From Pseudomonas sp. AB6 (lineage in GTDB: Bacteria; Pseudomonadota; Gammaproteobacteria; Pseudomonadales; Pseudomonadaceae), in contig NZ_JAVIWJ010000001.1 of NCBI RefSeq assembly GCF_034314105.1, forward strand, positions 4,076,001-4,140,000: a stretch of DNA of 64,000 nucleotides. Reading direction: 5' to 3'. Within the stretch, counting starts at the first letter, position 1. Each line of letters opens with the position of its first letter. The notes below the pieces were generated by a model. That model searched no databases and was not told the DNA's origin. It worked only from the letters and a program-made list of their open reading frames with translations. A program made the translations under genes and the position numbers. This document shows positions 7,728 to 16,087 of the stretch, in pieces.

Positions 7728-9664
7728 GTGCCCACGCTGCGACGACTGAACCTGAGTCAACCCAAGCCCCGGTCAGCATGCTCAGCAATGCCGAGCAACG
7801 AAGTGCGGCTCGGCAATTGACCTTGGCGATGCTCGCTTTGGGTTTGTTGGGGCTGGGGCTTGCCTGGAGATTTTTCGTACCGGGGCAGACGGGTGTTAGT
7901 CAGCTGCTGCTGGGCGCTGCGTCTTTACTGGTCGCGGTGCCAGTGGTCAGCGCTGGTTGGCACAGCCTGCGTTACCCCAGCCTGCATGGCATCACCGATC
8001 AACTGATTGCGCTGGCGATGCTTGGCGCATGGGCCACCGGCGATTTAATGACCGCCGCTTTATTGCCGATCATCATGATCTTTGGCCATGTGCTGGAAGA
8101 GCGTAGCGTCATCGGTTCCCAGGAAGCCATTCAAGCCTTGGGACGGTTGACCCGAAGCCATGCGCGCCTGATAGAAGCGGATGGCACGGTGCGCGAGGTA
8201 GATAACTCGGTGCTGGTTGCGGGTGATTTAGTGGAAGTTCGCGCCGGTGACCGGGTGCCAGCCGACGGCGTGGTGCGCTCTGGACAAGCGAGCCTCGATA
8301 CGGCCCCGATTACCGGTGAGTCGGTGCCACTGGAAGCGCGAGTTGGCATCGAAGTCTTCGGCGGCGCGATCAATCTCGATGGCCTGTTGCGCATCGAAGT
8401 GACGCGCATCGGCAACGAATCGACCTTGGGCAAAGTCATTGCCCTGATGCAAAGCGCCGAACGCTCCAAGCCGCCGATTACTCGACTGCTGGAACGCTAC
8501 GCGGGAAGCTACATGGTGCTGGTGTTGATGATTGCGGCGGTGACTTGGTTTATCACCAATGATGCACAAGCGATGCTGGCGGTGCTAGTTGCGGCCTGTC
8601 CATGCGCGCTGGTGTTATCGGCGCCTGCGACGGCCATTGCCGGAATCGCGGTGGCGGCACGTCACGGTATTTTGATTCGCAGTTCGGCGTTTCTCGAAGA
8701 GCTGGCTGACTTGACGTCATTGGTCGTCGATAAAACGGGGACATTGACCTACGGCACCCTTAGGCTGCAATCGATTCAAACGGTGTTGACGCAGCAGGCT
8801 ACATTGTTGCCGCTGGCGGCGAGCCTCGGTTCGGCCAGCAGTCATCCTGTAAGCCGCGCATTAGCTGGCTTGGTGGAAAAAGATCAATTATTGGTACTCA
8901 CCGACATTCATGAGCGACAAGGGCTTGGCGTTGTCGCTAAAACCGAACACGGCCTTGCGGCGCTCGGGCGCCCGGAGTTGTTTGAACAACTGGATATCAG
9001 CACCTCGCCGGTCCCGAATCACGATGGCCCGATTGCAGGGATTGCAGTAGATGGTGTGTTCCTGGCTTGGCTGTTACTGGCTGACAGCCTAAAGCCCGAG
9101 GCACGACAGGCGCTTGCTGAGTTACGTCAGTTGGGGTTGGGCCGTCAATTGCTGCTAACCGGTGACCGCCAAAGTGTGGCCGACAGCCTGGCGCTTGAGG
9201 TCGGTATCAGCGACATCGAAGCCCAGGCGCTGCCCGAAGACAAGCTCAACCGGGTGATGGGCGAAATCAGCAGCGGCTTTCGGCCAATGGTGGTGGGCGA
9301 CGGCATCAATGACTCGTTGGCGCTAAAAGCTGGAGTGGTGGGCGTGGCTATGGGGGCGGGTGGTGCAGATATCGCACTGGCCTCAGCAGACATCGTTTTG
9401 ATCGGCAGCGACCTCCGTCGATTGGGCACCTGTGTGCGATTAAGCCGCCAGTGCCGTCGGACATTGCATGTCAATGTGATCATCGGTTTAGGATGGACCT
9501 TGGCCATTGTCGCGATGGCAGCTTTCGGTCTTCTTGGCGCTGCTGGTGCGATGATCGCAGCGTTGCTGCACAACCTCAGCACGTTGCTGGTCCTCGGAAA
9601 TGCTGGCCGCTTGCTACGTTTTCAGGAGCCGCTACTAAAGTTGGAGACTAAGCCAGAGGCCTGA
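7724..9664 (+). CDS. P1B-type heavy-metal ATPase without N-terminal metal-binding domain
   Basis: A 646-residue P-type ATPase and last gene of the SPFH operon. All catalytic marks are present: TGES (197-200, actuator), the intramembrane CPC (292-294), the phosphorylated D336 in DKTGT, an HP dipeptide in the nucleotide domain (SSHPVSRA), and GDGIND (525-530). The CPC and HP place it in the P1B metal-transporting branch. It lacks a CxxC HMA domain; the N-terminus goes straight into membrane helices. In the last helices the Lys and Asp typical of Zn/Cd pumps (ZntA) are not seen. Instead the last helix reads LLHNLSTLLVLGN, closer to the His-containing P1B-4 pattern. Metal specificity is therefore open. 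A P1B pump that effluxes zinc would be paradoxical under Zur control, so another metal or a loading role is possible. Confidence 0.9.
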   Translation: MSAHAATTEPESTQAPVSMLSNAEQRSAARQLTLAMLALGLLGLGLAWRFFVPGQTGVSQLLLGAASLLVAVPVVSAGWHSLRYPSLHGITDQLIALAMLGAWATGDLMTAALLPIIMIFGHVLEERSVIGSQEAIQALGRLTRSHARLIEADGTVREVDNSVLVAGDLVEVRAGDRVPADGVVRSGQASLDTAPITGESVPLEARVGIEVFGGAINLDGLLRIEVTRIGNESTLGKVIALMQSAERSKPPITRLLERYAGSYMVLVLMIAAVTWFITNDAQAMLAVLVAACPCALVLSAPATAIAGIAVAARHGILIRSSAFLEELADLTSLVVDKTGTLTYGTLRLQSIQTVLTQQATLLPLAASLGSASSHPVSRALAGLVEKDQLLVLTDIHERQGLGVVAKTEHGLAALGRPELFEQLDISTSPVPNHDGPIAGIAVDGVFLAWLLLADSLKPEARQALAELRQLGLGRQLLLTGDRQSVADSLALEVGISDIEAQALPEDKLNRVMGEISSGFRPMVVGDGINDSLALKAGVVGVAMGAGGADIALASADIVLIGSDLRRLGTCVRLSRQCRRTLHVNVIIGLGWTLAIVAMAAFGLLGAAGAMIAALLHNLSTLLVLGNAGRLLRFQEPLLKLETKPEA

Positions 9665-9837
9665 CAGCATGGGCCTCTTACTAAGAATGTTGTGCTAGAC
9701 AGATCTGTTAAGTATAAAAATTTGCTTGAGCTTTTTAGAACTCCGTTACAAATTAGCAGTCATTCTTGGTGGGGGTGTTCCATCGCCGGCTGTTTGGACT
9801 ACCCTTTTCCTGAGTTTCTGGATAGAGGGTTTACTCA

Positions 9838-11022
9838 ATGCTCGCGCAACTTCCAACAGCCTTGCAGAATCTTCATCTGCCGCTACGGCTGAAACTGTGG
9901 GATGGCCATGAACTTGATCTAGGCCCGATGCCCAGTGTCACCATCGTGGTGAAAGACCCGCAACTGGTGTCTCAATTCACGCATCCTAGCCTTGATTTAC
10001 TGGGTAGTGCCTTCGTTGAGGGCCGGTTGGAGCTTGAAGGGTCCATTAGCGAAGTAGTGCGTGTCTGCGACGAGCTGACCCAGGCATTGGTTGATGATGA
10101 CAGTCCTTATTTGCCGGTTCGCTCTGAACATGACAAAGCTACCGACGCCGCTTCGATCTCTTACCATTACGACCTTTCCAACGAGTTCTACCAGCTCTGG
10201 CTTGATCAGGAGATGGTCTATTCGTGCGCGTATTTCAAGACCGGCAAAGAAACTCTGGAGCAAGCGCAGCAGGACAAGTTTCATCACTTGTGTCGTAAGC
10301 TCCGGTTGCAGCCGGGGGAATATTTATTGGACGTAGGCTGTGGCTGGGGCGGATTAGCGAGGTTTGCTGCCCGCGAATACGGTGTGAAAGTGTTCGGTAT
10401 TACCTTGAGCCAGGAGCAATTGGCGTTAGCTCAGGAGCGAGTGTTGGCAGAAGGCTTGGAAAATCAGGTTGAGTTGGTGTTGCTTGATTACCGTGATCTG
10501 CCGCAAGACGGCCGCTTCGACAAAGTCGTCAGCGTGGGTATGTTCGAGCACGTGGGTCACGCGAATTTGGAGCTGTACGCAAAGCGTCTGTTCGGTGCTG
10601 TCCGTGAAGGTGGATTGGTGATGAACCATGGCATCACGGCCAAGCACACCGACGGTCGTCCAGTAGGGAGGGGGGCGGGTGAGTTCATTGAACGCTACGT
10701 TTTTCCTAACGGTGAGTTGCCCCATGTGTCGATGATCAGTGCGTTTATCAGCGAGACGGGTTTGGAGATCGTTGACGTTGAAAGCCTGCGGCTGCATTAC
10801 GCACGGACTCTCGAACACTGGAGCGAGCGGCTTGAAGCGCGGCTCGATGAGGCGTCGGAAATGGTGCCGGAGCAGACCCTGCGCATTTGGCGCCTTTACT
10901 TGGCGGGCTGTGCGTATGCGTTTGCACGGGGCTGGATTAACCTTCATCAGATACTGGCGGTTAAACCGTTTGCCCATGGCGGCCACGGCCTGCCCTGGAC
11001 CCGAGAAGATATTTACGTATAA
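9838..11022 (+). CDS. cfa: Cyclopropane-fatty-acyl-phospholipid synthase
   Basis: A 394-residue CFA synthase. It transfers a methylene group from S-adenosylmethionine to cis double bonds of phospholipid acyl chains at the inner membrane. The SAM-binding loop DVGCGWGGLA sits at about residues 165-174. YDLSNEFYQLWLD (near 110) and YSCAYF (near 130) are family marks. The ATG at 9838 has an AGAGGG ribosome binding site; upstream in-frame extensions are unlikely. The 173-base gap after the ATPase suggests its own promoter; a CTACCCT hexamer at 9799-9805 could be a stationary-phase -10 element (weak). A terminator follows directly. Confidence 0.95.
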   Translation: MLAQLPTALQNLHLPLRLKLWDGHELDLGPMPSVTIVVKDPQLVSQFTHPSLDLLGSAFVEGRLELEGSISEVVRVCDELTQALVDDDSPYLPVRSEHDKATDAASISYHYDLSNEFYQLWLDQEMVYSCAYFKTGKETLEQAQQDKFHHLCRKLRLQPGEYLLDVGCGWGGLARFAAREYGVKVFGITLSQEQLALAQERVLAEGLENQVELVLLDYRDLPQDGRFDKVVSVGMFEHVGHANLELYAKRLFGAVREGGLVMNHGITAKHTDGRPVGRGAGEFIERYVFPNGELPHVSMISAFISETGLEIVDVESLRLHYARTLEHWSERLEARLDEASEMVPEQTLRIWRLYLAGCAYAFARGWINLHQILAVKPFAHGGHGLPWTREDIYV

Positions 11023-11030
11023 GAGCAGCA

Positions 11031-11060
11031 ACGGGGTCTTTGGACCCCGTTTCGCGTTTT
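11031..11060 (+). terminator. Rho-independent terminator after cfa
   Basis: An 8-bp stem (ACGGGGTC at 11031-11038, GACCCCGT at 11043-11050) with a TTTG loop is followed by TTCGCGTTTT. It begins nine bases after the cfa stop and lies just before the convergent end of cls. Confidence 0.85.
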
Positions 11061-11065
11061 ACCGT

Positions 11066-12505
11066 TTAGAGAATCGGTGAGACCAGGCGCGCAACACGCA
11101 TACCGAGTTGCTGAAAGCGGTGGGTTTCTTTGCTTTCTTCGAGTGCGATTTCCCGGGCCAGAGCGAAGTCGGCGTTGAGCATGACCTCAACCTGGCTAGC
11201 AAAATCGCTGTCAACGGTTAGCAGCATCAATTCAAAATTAAGCCTGAACGAACGGTTGTCCATGTTGGCGCTGCCGATGGCGCTGATTTCACTGTCAACC
11301 AACACCACCTTTTGATGCATAAATCCCGGTTCATAGCGGAAGATGCGCACGCCCGCGCGTACCGCTTCGAAGGCAAACAGGCTAGAGGCGGCATAGACGA
11401 CGTAGTGATCGGGACGTGACGGTAGCAATATTCGCACATCTACCCCACGCAGGACCGCCAATCGCAGCGCCGCGAATACGGCTTCATCGGGAATGAAATA
11501 AGGGCTGGTTATCCACACGCGTGTTTGAGCCGCGTAAATGGCTTCAACAAAAAACAATGAACAGGTTTCCTGTGCGTCCGCCGGACCGCTGGCCAGTAAC
11601 TGGCATAGCACGCCATCTTCGGGGTAGGTCTCAGGCAGGATCAGCTGGGGTAACTGGCGGGTAGCCCAGAACCAATCTTCAGCAAACGATTCCTGTAAAC
11701 ATGTCACCACCGGACCGACAATCGAAACATGGGTGTCGCGCCACGGGGACAGCGGCGGTTGTTTGCCTAAGTATTCGTCTCCGACGTTATGACCTCCGAC
11801 GAAGCCGCGTGCGCCGTCCACCACTACAATTTTGCGGTGATTACGGAAGTTGATCTGGAAGCGGTTTAGCCAACCGCTGCGAGTAGCAAACGCTTTGATT
11901 TGTACACCGCCATTGCGCAGTGTTTCGCTGTAGCTTGCGGGCAGTGAGTGGCTGCCTACGCGGTCATAAAGAACGTAAATGGCGACCCCTTCCGCTGCCT
12001 TTTCCAGCAGCAGCGTTTGCAGGCGTCGACCAAGGTCGTCGTCGTGGATGATAAAAAATTGAATCAATACCGCTTTTTTGGCGCCGCGTATAGCGTCGAA
12101 AATAGCTGTGAAGGTTGCTTCACCGTTGATCAGTAACGCCACTTCATTATTTGCCAGGCAAGGCATTCGTCCCAGCCGTGGCATAGCCCGCAACGAGGCA
12201 TATGCCCCTGAGCGCCTCGCCGTTACGGCTTCTTCAATCCATGGCCGCCAGTTTAGAGTGCCAATGGCTGTACGCATTTCCCGGTTGGCTTGACGCCGCG
12301 CTTTGATATAGCCGTCGAACGTGCTGCGCCCGAACACCAAATAGGGAATGAGGGTGACGTAGGGAATGAAAATAAGTGGCATGGCCCATGCGATAGAACC
12401 TTGCGCAGTGCGTACAGTCAGCAGTGCGTGGATGGCAGCGATGAGGCCGAGCAAATGGGTGAAACCGATCAAATAGCCGACGAAAGACGGAATGTAAAAA
12501 TCCAT
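11066..12505 (-). CDS. cls: Cardiolipin synthase
   Basis: A 479-residue membrane phospholipase-D-superfamily enzyme that condenses two phosphatidylglycerols into cardiolipin. Two N-terminal hydrophobic segments (IPSFVGYLIGFTHLLGLIAAI and IAWAMPLIFIPYVTLIPYLV) anchor it. Two HKD motifs are intact: H223-x-K225-x4-D230 (HRKIVVVD) and H397-x-K399-x4-D404 (HQKVVLVD). The start at 12505 (MDFYIPSFVG) is chosen over an upstream in-frame ATG at 12553 because an AGGG ribosome binding site lies just before it and it matches the usual family N-terminus. It is convergent with cfa, putting two envelope-lipid enzymes next to the SPFH operon. Confidence 0.95.
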   Translation of the reverse strand: MDFYIPSFVGYLIGFTHLLGLIAAIHALLTVRTAQGSIAWAMPLIFIPYVTLIPYLVFGRSTFDGYIKARRQANREMRTAIGTLNWRPWIEEAVTARRSGAYASLRAMPRLGRMPCLANNEVALLINGEATFTAIFDAIRGAKKAVLIQFFIIHDDDLGRRLQTLLLEKAAEGVAIYVLYDRVGSHSLPASYSETLRNGGVQIKAFATRSGWLNRFQINFRNHRKIVVVDGARGFVGGHNVGDEYLGKQPPLSPWRDTHVSIVGPVVTCLQESFAEDWFWATRQLPQLILPETYPEDGVLCQLLASGPADAQETCSLFFVEAIYAAQTRVWITSPYFIPDEAVFAALRLAVLRGVDVRILLPSRPDHYVVYAASSLFAFEAVRAGVRIFRYEPGFMHQKVVLVDSEISAIGSANMDNRSFRLNFELMLLTVDSDFASQVEVMLNADFALAREIALEESKETHRFQQLGMRVARLVSPIL

Positions 12506-12663
12506 GCGTAACCCTGATCCTGTTTTTTTTAAGTCTCTAACAGACCACAGCACGTGGTGATTGTCGCGATTTTATTCTGGTTGCAACTGGCAGGCGCTTG
12601 CATCGTCTAACACTCATTGTCAGGCTGGCGCTTAACCGGTCGCTTTCATTGAGGAATTTGCAG

Positions 12664-13185
12664 ATGAATAAATGTTTTTTGGTTTTGCTGTTTTGCCTGG
12701 GTTCGCCGCTGGCTCAGGCTCAGATGCTGCAACCGGGATTGTGGGAGCTGACCACCAGCAATATGCAGGTGGATGGGCAGCCATTACCCGATCTGCAATT
12801 GATGTTGAATCAACTGAAAAGCCTGGCGCCGGATCAACAAGCGATGATGGAACAGGCGTTGCAGAAGCACGGTGTGAACCTTGCCGGTAAAGGCGCGCAG
12901 GTTTGCTTGACTCAAGACCAAGTCAAGTCGGACAACATCCCGCTGACAGACCCGAAGTCTGGTTGCAATCAGCAGATCACCGATCGAAACGGCAAGACTT
13001 GGAAATTTCGCTTTAACTGCCCTAAAGCTCAAGGCACTGGTGTGGCGACATTCCAGAGCGACCGTGAATTCAGCACCTCCGTTGTCGGGACGTTCAACGC
13101 TACCGGTGTGCAACAAAATGGCAGTATGGACACCAAGGCCGTCTGGCTTGGGCCTCAATGCGGGGTGATTAAGCCGAGGACTTGA
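12664..13185 (+). CDS. DUF3617 periplasmic protein
   Basis: A 173-residue exported protein with a clear Sec signal (MNKCFLVLLFCLGSPLAQAQ, cleavage near residue 19). The body starts MLQPGLWELTTSNMQVDGQ, the PGLWE opening typical of DUF3617, a family of unknown function found in the proteobacterial periplasm. Four Cys (about residues 80, 101, 119 and 167) may pair as disulfides. The ATG at 12664 has a GAGG ribosome binding site; an upstream TTG extension is rejected because it would bury the signal peptide. It is divergent from cls. No function can be assigned. Confidence 0.85.
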   Translation: MNKCFLVLLFCLGSPLAQAQMLQPGLWELTTSNMQVDGQPLPDLQLMLNQLKSLAPDQQAMMEQALQKHGVNLAGKGAQVCLTQDQVKSDNIPLTDPKSGCNQQITDRNGKTWKFRFNCPKAQGTGVATFQSDREFSTSVVGTFNATGVQQNGSMDTKAVWLGPQCGVIKPRT

Positions 13186-13356
13186 GGTTGGGACGATGCC
13201 TTGCGCCAGTTTTGAGTGCTCGCAGCGGTTAACGACGTAATTTACGCCTTAGATGTGATCACCGCCGCCCGTATAGAACCAAGGCAACGCGCACGGGGGA
13301 AATCATCAGCCCAAGGTGGAAGCGGGCGCGCTTGGGCGGTGACTCCCTGAGAAGCG

Positions 13357-14253
13357 CTATGCGGTATTCCGCTGCCAACTGCTCTTGGCAACAGCGTCGT
13401 GAGCATGAAGACTTTCAGCATGACTTACCTTCAAATTAAACGCTGTTACGGCGGGGGCTTTTTTCAGCGCTAGCGTAAGTCTTCGCGCCGCATCCTCACA
13501 AAACATCAGGTTCTGGCCATTTGCCAACGCAAAGGCTTGTTCGTCGACGCGTTTAACTGCAGTTTGCACGGCAGTGCCAAGAGCGGCTTCTACTCGATCT
13601 ATAAGTTCCCCCAGCGCAAACTCACTGGTAGATGGCTCTAGGTTCACACGCATAAGAGCACTGCTGCGCTGGCTATGCGGCGTGGCGACGATGCCTTGTG
13701 AGGTTCCGAGCCACGACAACAATTCAGCATGATCCAGCGGCTTATCGGAGAAGTCAGCGACGAATTGCTGCTGAATCAACTGTCTGGCCAAAGCCGCTGA
13801 ACATGGGCATGTTGAGGAATAACTGATTTCAAACTCAAGTTCCACGTGGAACACATGATTTTCTATACGGGCACAAATTTCGAATGGGTAAGATTTCCAA
13901 CCCGAAAGCGCACTGATTAGCGCCGGTCGTTGAATCAGCAGTTCAGTCCTGATACGTATGAACGCACTGTTTGATAGCCCTTTATGTGAATGCAAAAAAT
14001 GCATCAACAGCCGATGCAGCAGCGCTGGAGTAAGTTCTTCGTTTTCTAGAGTATCGAGTGCGAGATAAAGCCGTGACATATGTATGCCGCGTGTTTGATG
14101 AGCATCAAGACTCACCCCGGCATCAGCTTTGGCGCTAAGGCGTTGGCCTTTTAATTTGATAGGCAGCGCAATGCCGCACATGCCCACCCAGTCTAGTGGA
14201 AAGGCTTGATCCAGAGCTTGCGCGGCAATATCCGGCATGGTCAACGCGTTCAT
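13357..14253 (-). CDS. folE2: GTP cyclohydrolase FolE2 (zinc-independent type IB)
   Basis: A 298-residue GTP cyclohydrolase IB, which converts GTP to dihydroneopterin triphosphate as the first step of folate synthesis. The family is recognised from MPDIAAQALDQAFPLDWVGM, GVSLDAHQTRGIHMSRLY and SYSSTCPCSAALARQLIQ (conserved Cys in the last). FolE2 enzymes do not depend on zinc as FolE does and often substitute for it when zinc is scarce. Its start is 29 bases from a perfect Zur-box palindrome shared with the divergent amidase gene. Repression by Zur in zinc-replete cells is therefore likely. This is the classic Pseudomonas zinc-starvation paralog arrangement. Confidence 0.95.
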   Translation of the reverse strand: MNALTMPDIAAQALDQAFPLDWVGMCGIALPIKLKGQRLSAKADAGVSLDAHQTRGIHMSRLYLALDTLENEELTPALLHRLLMHFLHSHKGLSNSAFIRIRTELLIQRPALISALSGWKSYPFEICARIENHVFHVELEFEISYSSTCPCSAALARQLIQQQFVADFSDKPLDHAELLSWLGTSQGIVATPHSQRSSALMRVNLEPSTSEFALGELIDRVEAALGTAVQTAVKRVDEQAFALANGQNLMFCEDAARRLTLALKKAPAVTAFNLKVSHAESLHAHDAVAKSSWQRNTA

Positions 14254-14282
14254 TAAAGGTCCGCCGTCACAAAAAAAGTCAT

Positions 14283-14295
14283 GTTATATTATAAC
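14283..14295. promoter_or_regulatory. Zur box, perfect palindrome between folE2 and amidase gene
   Basis: GTTATATTATAAC is a perfect 6-1-6 palindrome and matches the core of the known gammaproteobacterial Zur site (GTTATA-N-TATAAC). It sits in the divergent region and could control both genes at once. On the folE2 strand it contains a TATAAT that may be the -10 element. Confidence 0.85.
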
Positions 14296-14355
14296 GGTTA
14301 ACTCAACGATGCCTTTTTGAGCCTGGATGCTCTCCCTATTTCTACGGTAGACCCC

Positions 14356-15585
14356 ATGCTCCGACGTAAAATGTTGCTCAACCTACTAGTGGCCAGTGCG
14401 GCCTTGGCGTTACCGTTGAGTGCATCTGCTGCTCAAATTCGTAATGCACGCTTATGGCGAACAGGCGACAAACTTCGCTTGGTGTTCGATCTCAGTGGTC
14501 CAGTCAGGTATAAGACCTTCACCTTGAGCGCGCCGGAGCGTCTTATCATCGACCTTAGGGGTGCGCAACTGACCGGGGACTTTAGCCAATTGGCGCTGAC
14601 GGATACCCCCATTAGATCAATTCGTTCAGGGCATTTTGGTCAAGGCGACACGCGCATCGTGTTGGATCTGAATACTCCGGTCCAGCTAAGTAGTTTTTTG
14701 CTAGGCCCGGAGGGTTCGCAGGGTCACCGGCTGGTGTTGGACCTTGGCAGCGCCGTCCACGTCCCTCTCCAGATAGCGGCTGTGGGCGCAATTACGCCGC
14801 CCGAACAGCCGTCGCCACTGCGAGGCAAGGGCCATCTTAAGCGCAACATCATAGTGGTGGTCGATCCGGGTCATGGTGGAAAAGACCCGGGAGCCGTTGG
14901 CTCTAAAGGCCAACGAGAAAAAGACGTTGTGCTGTCCATCGCTCAATTGCTCGCCAAGCGCCTAAAGCGCGAGAAAGGGTTTGATGTGCACCTGGTGCGC
15001 AACGACGACTTCTTCGTACCGCTGCGTAAGCGGGTAGAGATTGCTCACAAATTCAATGCTGACATGTTCATTTCAGTGCATGCCGACGCTGCGCCACGAC
15101 TCACTGCATCGGGCGCCTCGGTGTATGCGCTTTCAGAAGGCGGTGCCACCTCTGCCACAGCGCGTTTTATGGCCCAGCGCGAAAACGGCGCCGATCTGAT
15201 CGGTGCAAGGAGTCTGCTTGACCTCAAAGACAAAGACCCGATGCTGGCCGGGGTCATTCTCGACATGTCGATGAACGCAACGATCGCCGCCAGTCTGCAA
15301 CTGGGGCGCACGGTGCTTGGCAGTTTGGCTGACATCACATCGTTGCACCAGAAGCGCGTGGAACAGGCAGGTTTCGCAGTGCTCAAATCGCCGGATGTAC
15401 CCTCGATTCTAGTCGAAACCGGCTTCATCTCTAACGTCCGCGATAGTCAGAGATTAGTCACGGCGCGCCATCAACAGGCAGTCGCCAATGGCCTTTTTGA
15501 GGGATTACAGCGCTATTTCAAACATAATCCGCCCATTGACTCTTACATGGCGTGGCAACAAGCACACAAGCAAGGGGAGGTATGA
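14356..15585 (+). CDS. N-acetylmuramoyl-L-alanine amidase (AMIN + Amidase_3), zinc-island paralog
   Basis: A 409-residue AmiA/B/C-type amidase that cleaves the amide bond between MurNAc and the stem peptide. A signal peptide (MLRRKMLLNLLVASAALALP) is followed by an AMIN domain (about 28-125: AQIRNARLWRTGDKLRLVFD). The catalytic domain contains VVDPGHGGKDPGAVG (first zinc His), a later FISVHADA His and the ILVETGFISN Glu. The start at 14356 (ATG) is preferred over an in-frame TTG at 14317 because it begins the signal peptide. It is divergent from folE2 across a Zur box. Pseudomonas carries a housekeeping AmiC elsewhere; this copy is probably the zinc-starvation version. Confidence 0.93.
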   Translation: MLRRKMLLNLLVASAALALPLSASAAQIRNARLWRTGDKLRLVFDLSGPVRYKTFTLSAPERLIIDLRGAQLTGDFSQLALTDTPIRSIRSGHFGQGDTRIVLDLNTPVQLSSFLLGPEGSQGHRLVLDLGSAVHVPLQIAAVGAITPPEQPSPLRGKGHLKRNIIVVVDPGHGGKDPGAVGSKGQREKDVVLSIAQLLAKRLKREKGFDVHLVRNDDFFVPLRKRVEIAHKFNADMFISVHADAAPRLTASGASVYALSEGGATSATARFMAQRENGADLIGARSLLDLKDKDPMLAGVILDMSMNATIAASLQLGRTVLGSLADITSLHQKRVEQAGFAVLKSPDVPSILVETGFISNVRDSQRLVTARHQQAVANGLFEGLQRYFKHNPPIDSYMAWQQAHKQGEV

Positions 15586-15594
15586 GATCGGGCG

Positions 15595-15984
15595 TTATCG
15601 GCAACCGCCCATGCGATTGCAAGTGAATTTGCTGCGTTTACCGTCAGAGCTGGAGACCCGGGTGATGGTCGTCCAGCCTACGCGCTGGCTGTAACCAATC
15701 CAGGTGTCGCCGTTGGACGCCAAACCGGTGAAGAACGTCAGCATGCCGTATCGACTATTGGTTTGTGCCCACAGGCGATTGCCCTGGACTTCAAATCCGC
15801 GGACGTAGGACGTCGAACCCGCCGTCGCGACGCTGTAGTGATTGCCAAGCGCATCGCTGCACGCGATCAGATTCGCGCTCTGGGAGCACCGGGTCGTTTG
15901 CGACTGCATCTGGGTCGGGGCAGCATGGGACGGGGCACTTACTAGCAGCATGACGGTCATCAAAGTAATTAAAAGGTGATTCAT
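15595..15984 (-). CDS. Small exported Cys-containing protein, unknown, in zinc island
   Basis: A 129-residue protein not recognised from any family I can name. A signal peptide is clear (MNHLLITLMTVMLLVSAPSHAA). The mature part has four Cys (33, 42, 122, 128), many Ser, Thr and aromatic residues and little charge, suggesting a small disulfide-bonded beta domain in the periplasm. It is convergent with the amidase gene, nine bases away. It is also divergent from the COG0523 gene, its start being 40 bases from the Zur box at 16024-16036. Co-regulation by zinc is therefore likely; the role is unknown. Confidence 0.75.
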   Translation of the reverse strand: MNHLLITLMTVMLLVSAPSHAAPTQMQSQTTRCSQSANLIACSDALGNHYSVATAGSTSYVRGFEVQGNRLWAQTNSRYGMLTFFTGLASNGDTWIGYSQRVGWTTITRVSSSDGKRSKFTCNRMGGCR

Positions 15985-16023
15985 CCACGCGGCCTTTGTT
16001 TAACAGATTAACAATTCTGTATT

Positions 16024-16036
16024 GTTATACTATAAC
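16024..16036. promoter_or_regulatory. Zur box, perfect palindrome upstream of COG0523 GTPase gene
   Basis: GTTATACTATAAC is a perfect 6-1-6 palindrome with only the central base differing from the folE2 site. It contains TATACT (16026-16031), a plausible -10 element for the rightward gene. It lies 51 bases before the ATG at 16088 and 40 bases from the start of the leftward exported protein. Confidence 0.85.
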
Positions 16037-16087
16037 ATTCGTCAGCCGGCGCTCGCTTGGTGGCTTGTGCCCGATGAGGAATATCTG

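Noticed and set aside
9699..9711. A Zur-like sequence upstream of cfa (GTTAAGTATAAAA)
   Set aside because: Only the half-site start matches; the palindrome is broken at several positions, unlike the three other boxes.
16022..16087. An upstream ATG for the ZigA-like gene
   Set aside because: It would place the Zur box inside the coding sequence and adds residues not typical of COG0523 proteins.
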